From Chungangia koreensis (lineage in GTDB: Bacteria; Bacillota; Bacilli; Bacillales_A; Planococcaceae): a stretch of DNA of 20,363 nucleotides. Both the position numbers and the translations under genes were made by a program. Of the stretch, positions 20,356 to 20,363 are shown piece after piece (the first letter of the stretch is position 1; every line of letters starts with the position of its first letter). Below the pieces are notes generated by a model. That model was not told the origin of the DNA and made no database searches. It saw nothing but the letters and a program-made list of their open reading frames with translations. The stretch is from positions 1-20,363 of the forward strand of contig NZ_JBHSEC010000015.1 in NCBI RefSeq assembly GCF_042651785.1, given 5' to 3'.

Positions 20356-20363
20356 ATGGCTCA
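20356..20363 (+). CDS. Start of a gene running off the right edge
   Basis: ATGGCTCA follows the strong ribosome site AGGAGGAA at a nine-base-class spacing, after a leader with a candidate promoter. Only Met-Ala and part of a third codon are visible, so the product cannot be named. Confidence 0.65.

Overview
The window looks like the chromosome of a spore-forming member of the Bacillales, most likely of the Planococcaceae or Sporosarcina type. This is an inference. It rests on strong AGGAGG ribosome sites, moderate-to-low GC, an Sda sporulation checkpoint gene with DnaA boxes, CcpA-type cre sites, a SigmaD-type chemoreceptor promoter, and gene families and a gene neighbourhood resembling the Bacillus subtilis ywrA-ywrD region.

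Left end (1-1048): no intact gene. It holds a pair of competing hairpins, a strong terminator, and the decayed, internally deleted remains of a group II intron. The intron remains are 5' structural sequence, the C-terminus of the reverse transcriptase with stop codons, and domains V and VI, ending 4 bases from the next gene. Then (1049-2905, minus strand) comes a purine salvage operon: promoter, guanine-class purine riboswitch with terminator, NCS2-like permease and phosphoribosyltransferase. At 2936-3341 (minus) is a 54-codon sda gene with a DnaA-box cluster upstream.

Centre (3531-13002, plus strand): an Lrp/AsnC regulator, then a 750-base spacer with a palindromic interspersed repeat, a terminator and two cre-like sites. 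An eight-gene run follows: five subunits of a peptide ABC importer (two permeases, lipoprotein binding protein, two ATPases), a cytoplasmic gamma-glutamyltransferase of the YwrD type, and two half-size chromate transporter (CHR) proteins. The tight spacing suggests one operon that imports peptides, possibly gamma-glutamyl peptides or glutathione, and cleaves them inside the cell.

Right part (13003-20363): a membrane diguanylate cyclase (minus), an unrecognised 57-aa gene (minus), the C-terminal stub of an ornithine cyclodeaminase-like gene beside a proline dehydrogenase (minus), a zinc-ribbon membrane protein (plus), a methyl-accepting chemotaxis protein behind a SigmaD-type promoter (plus), a 2H phosphoesterase (minus), and the first codons of a plus-strand gene at the right edge.

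The least explained structures are intergenic tandem repeats. A 22-bp repeat with core TCGACA forms three arrays on either side of the cyclase-proline dehydrogenase segment, and an unrelated exact 21-bp repeat (core TTCCAACC) lies before the last gene. I found no defence system, CRISPR, prophage, tRNA or rRNA.
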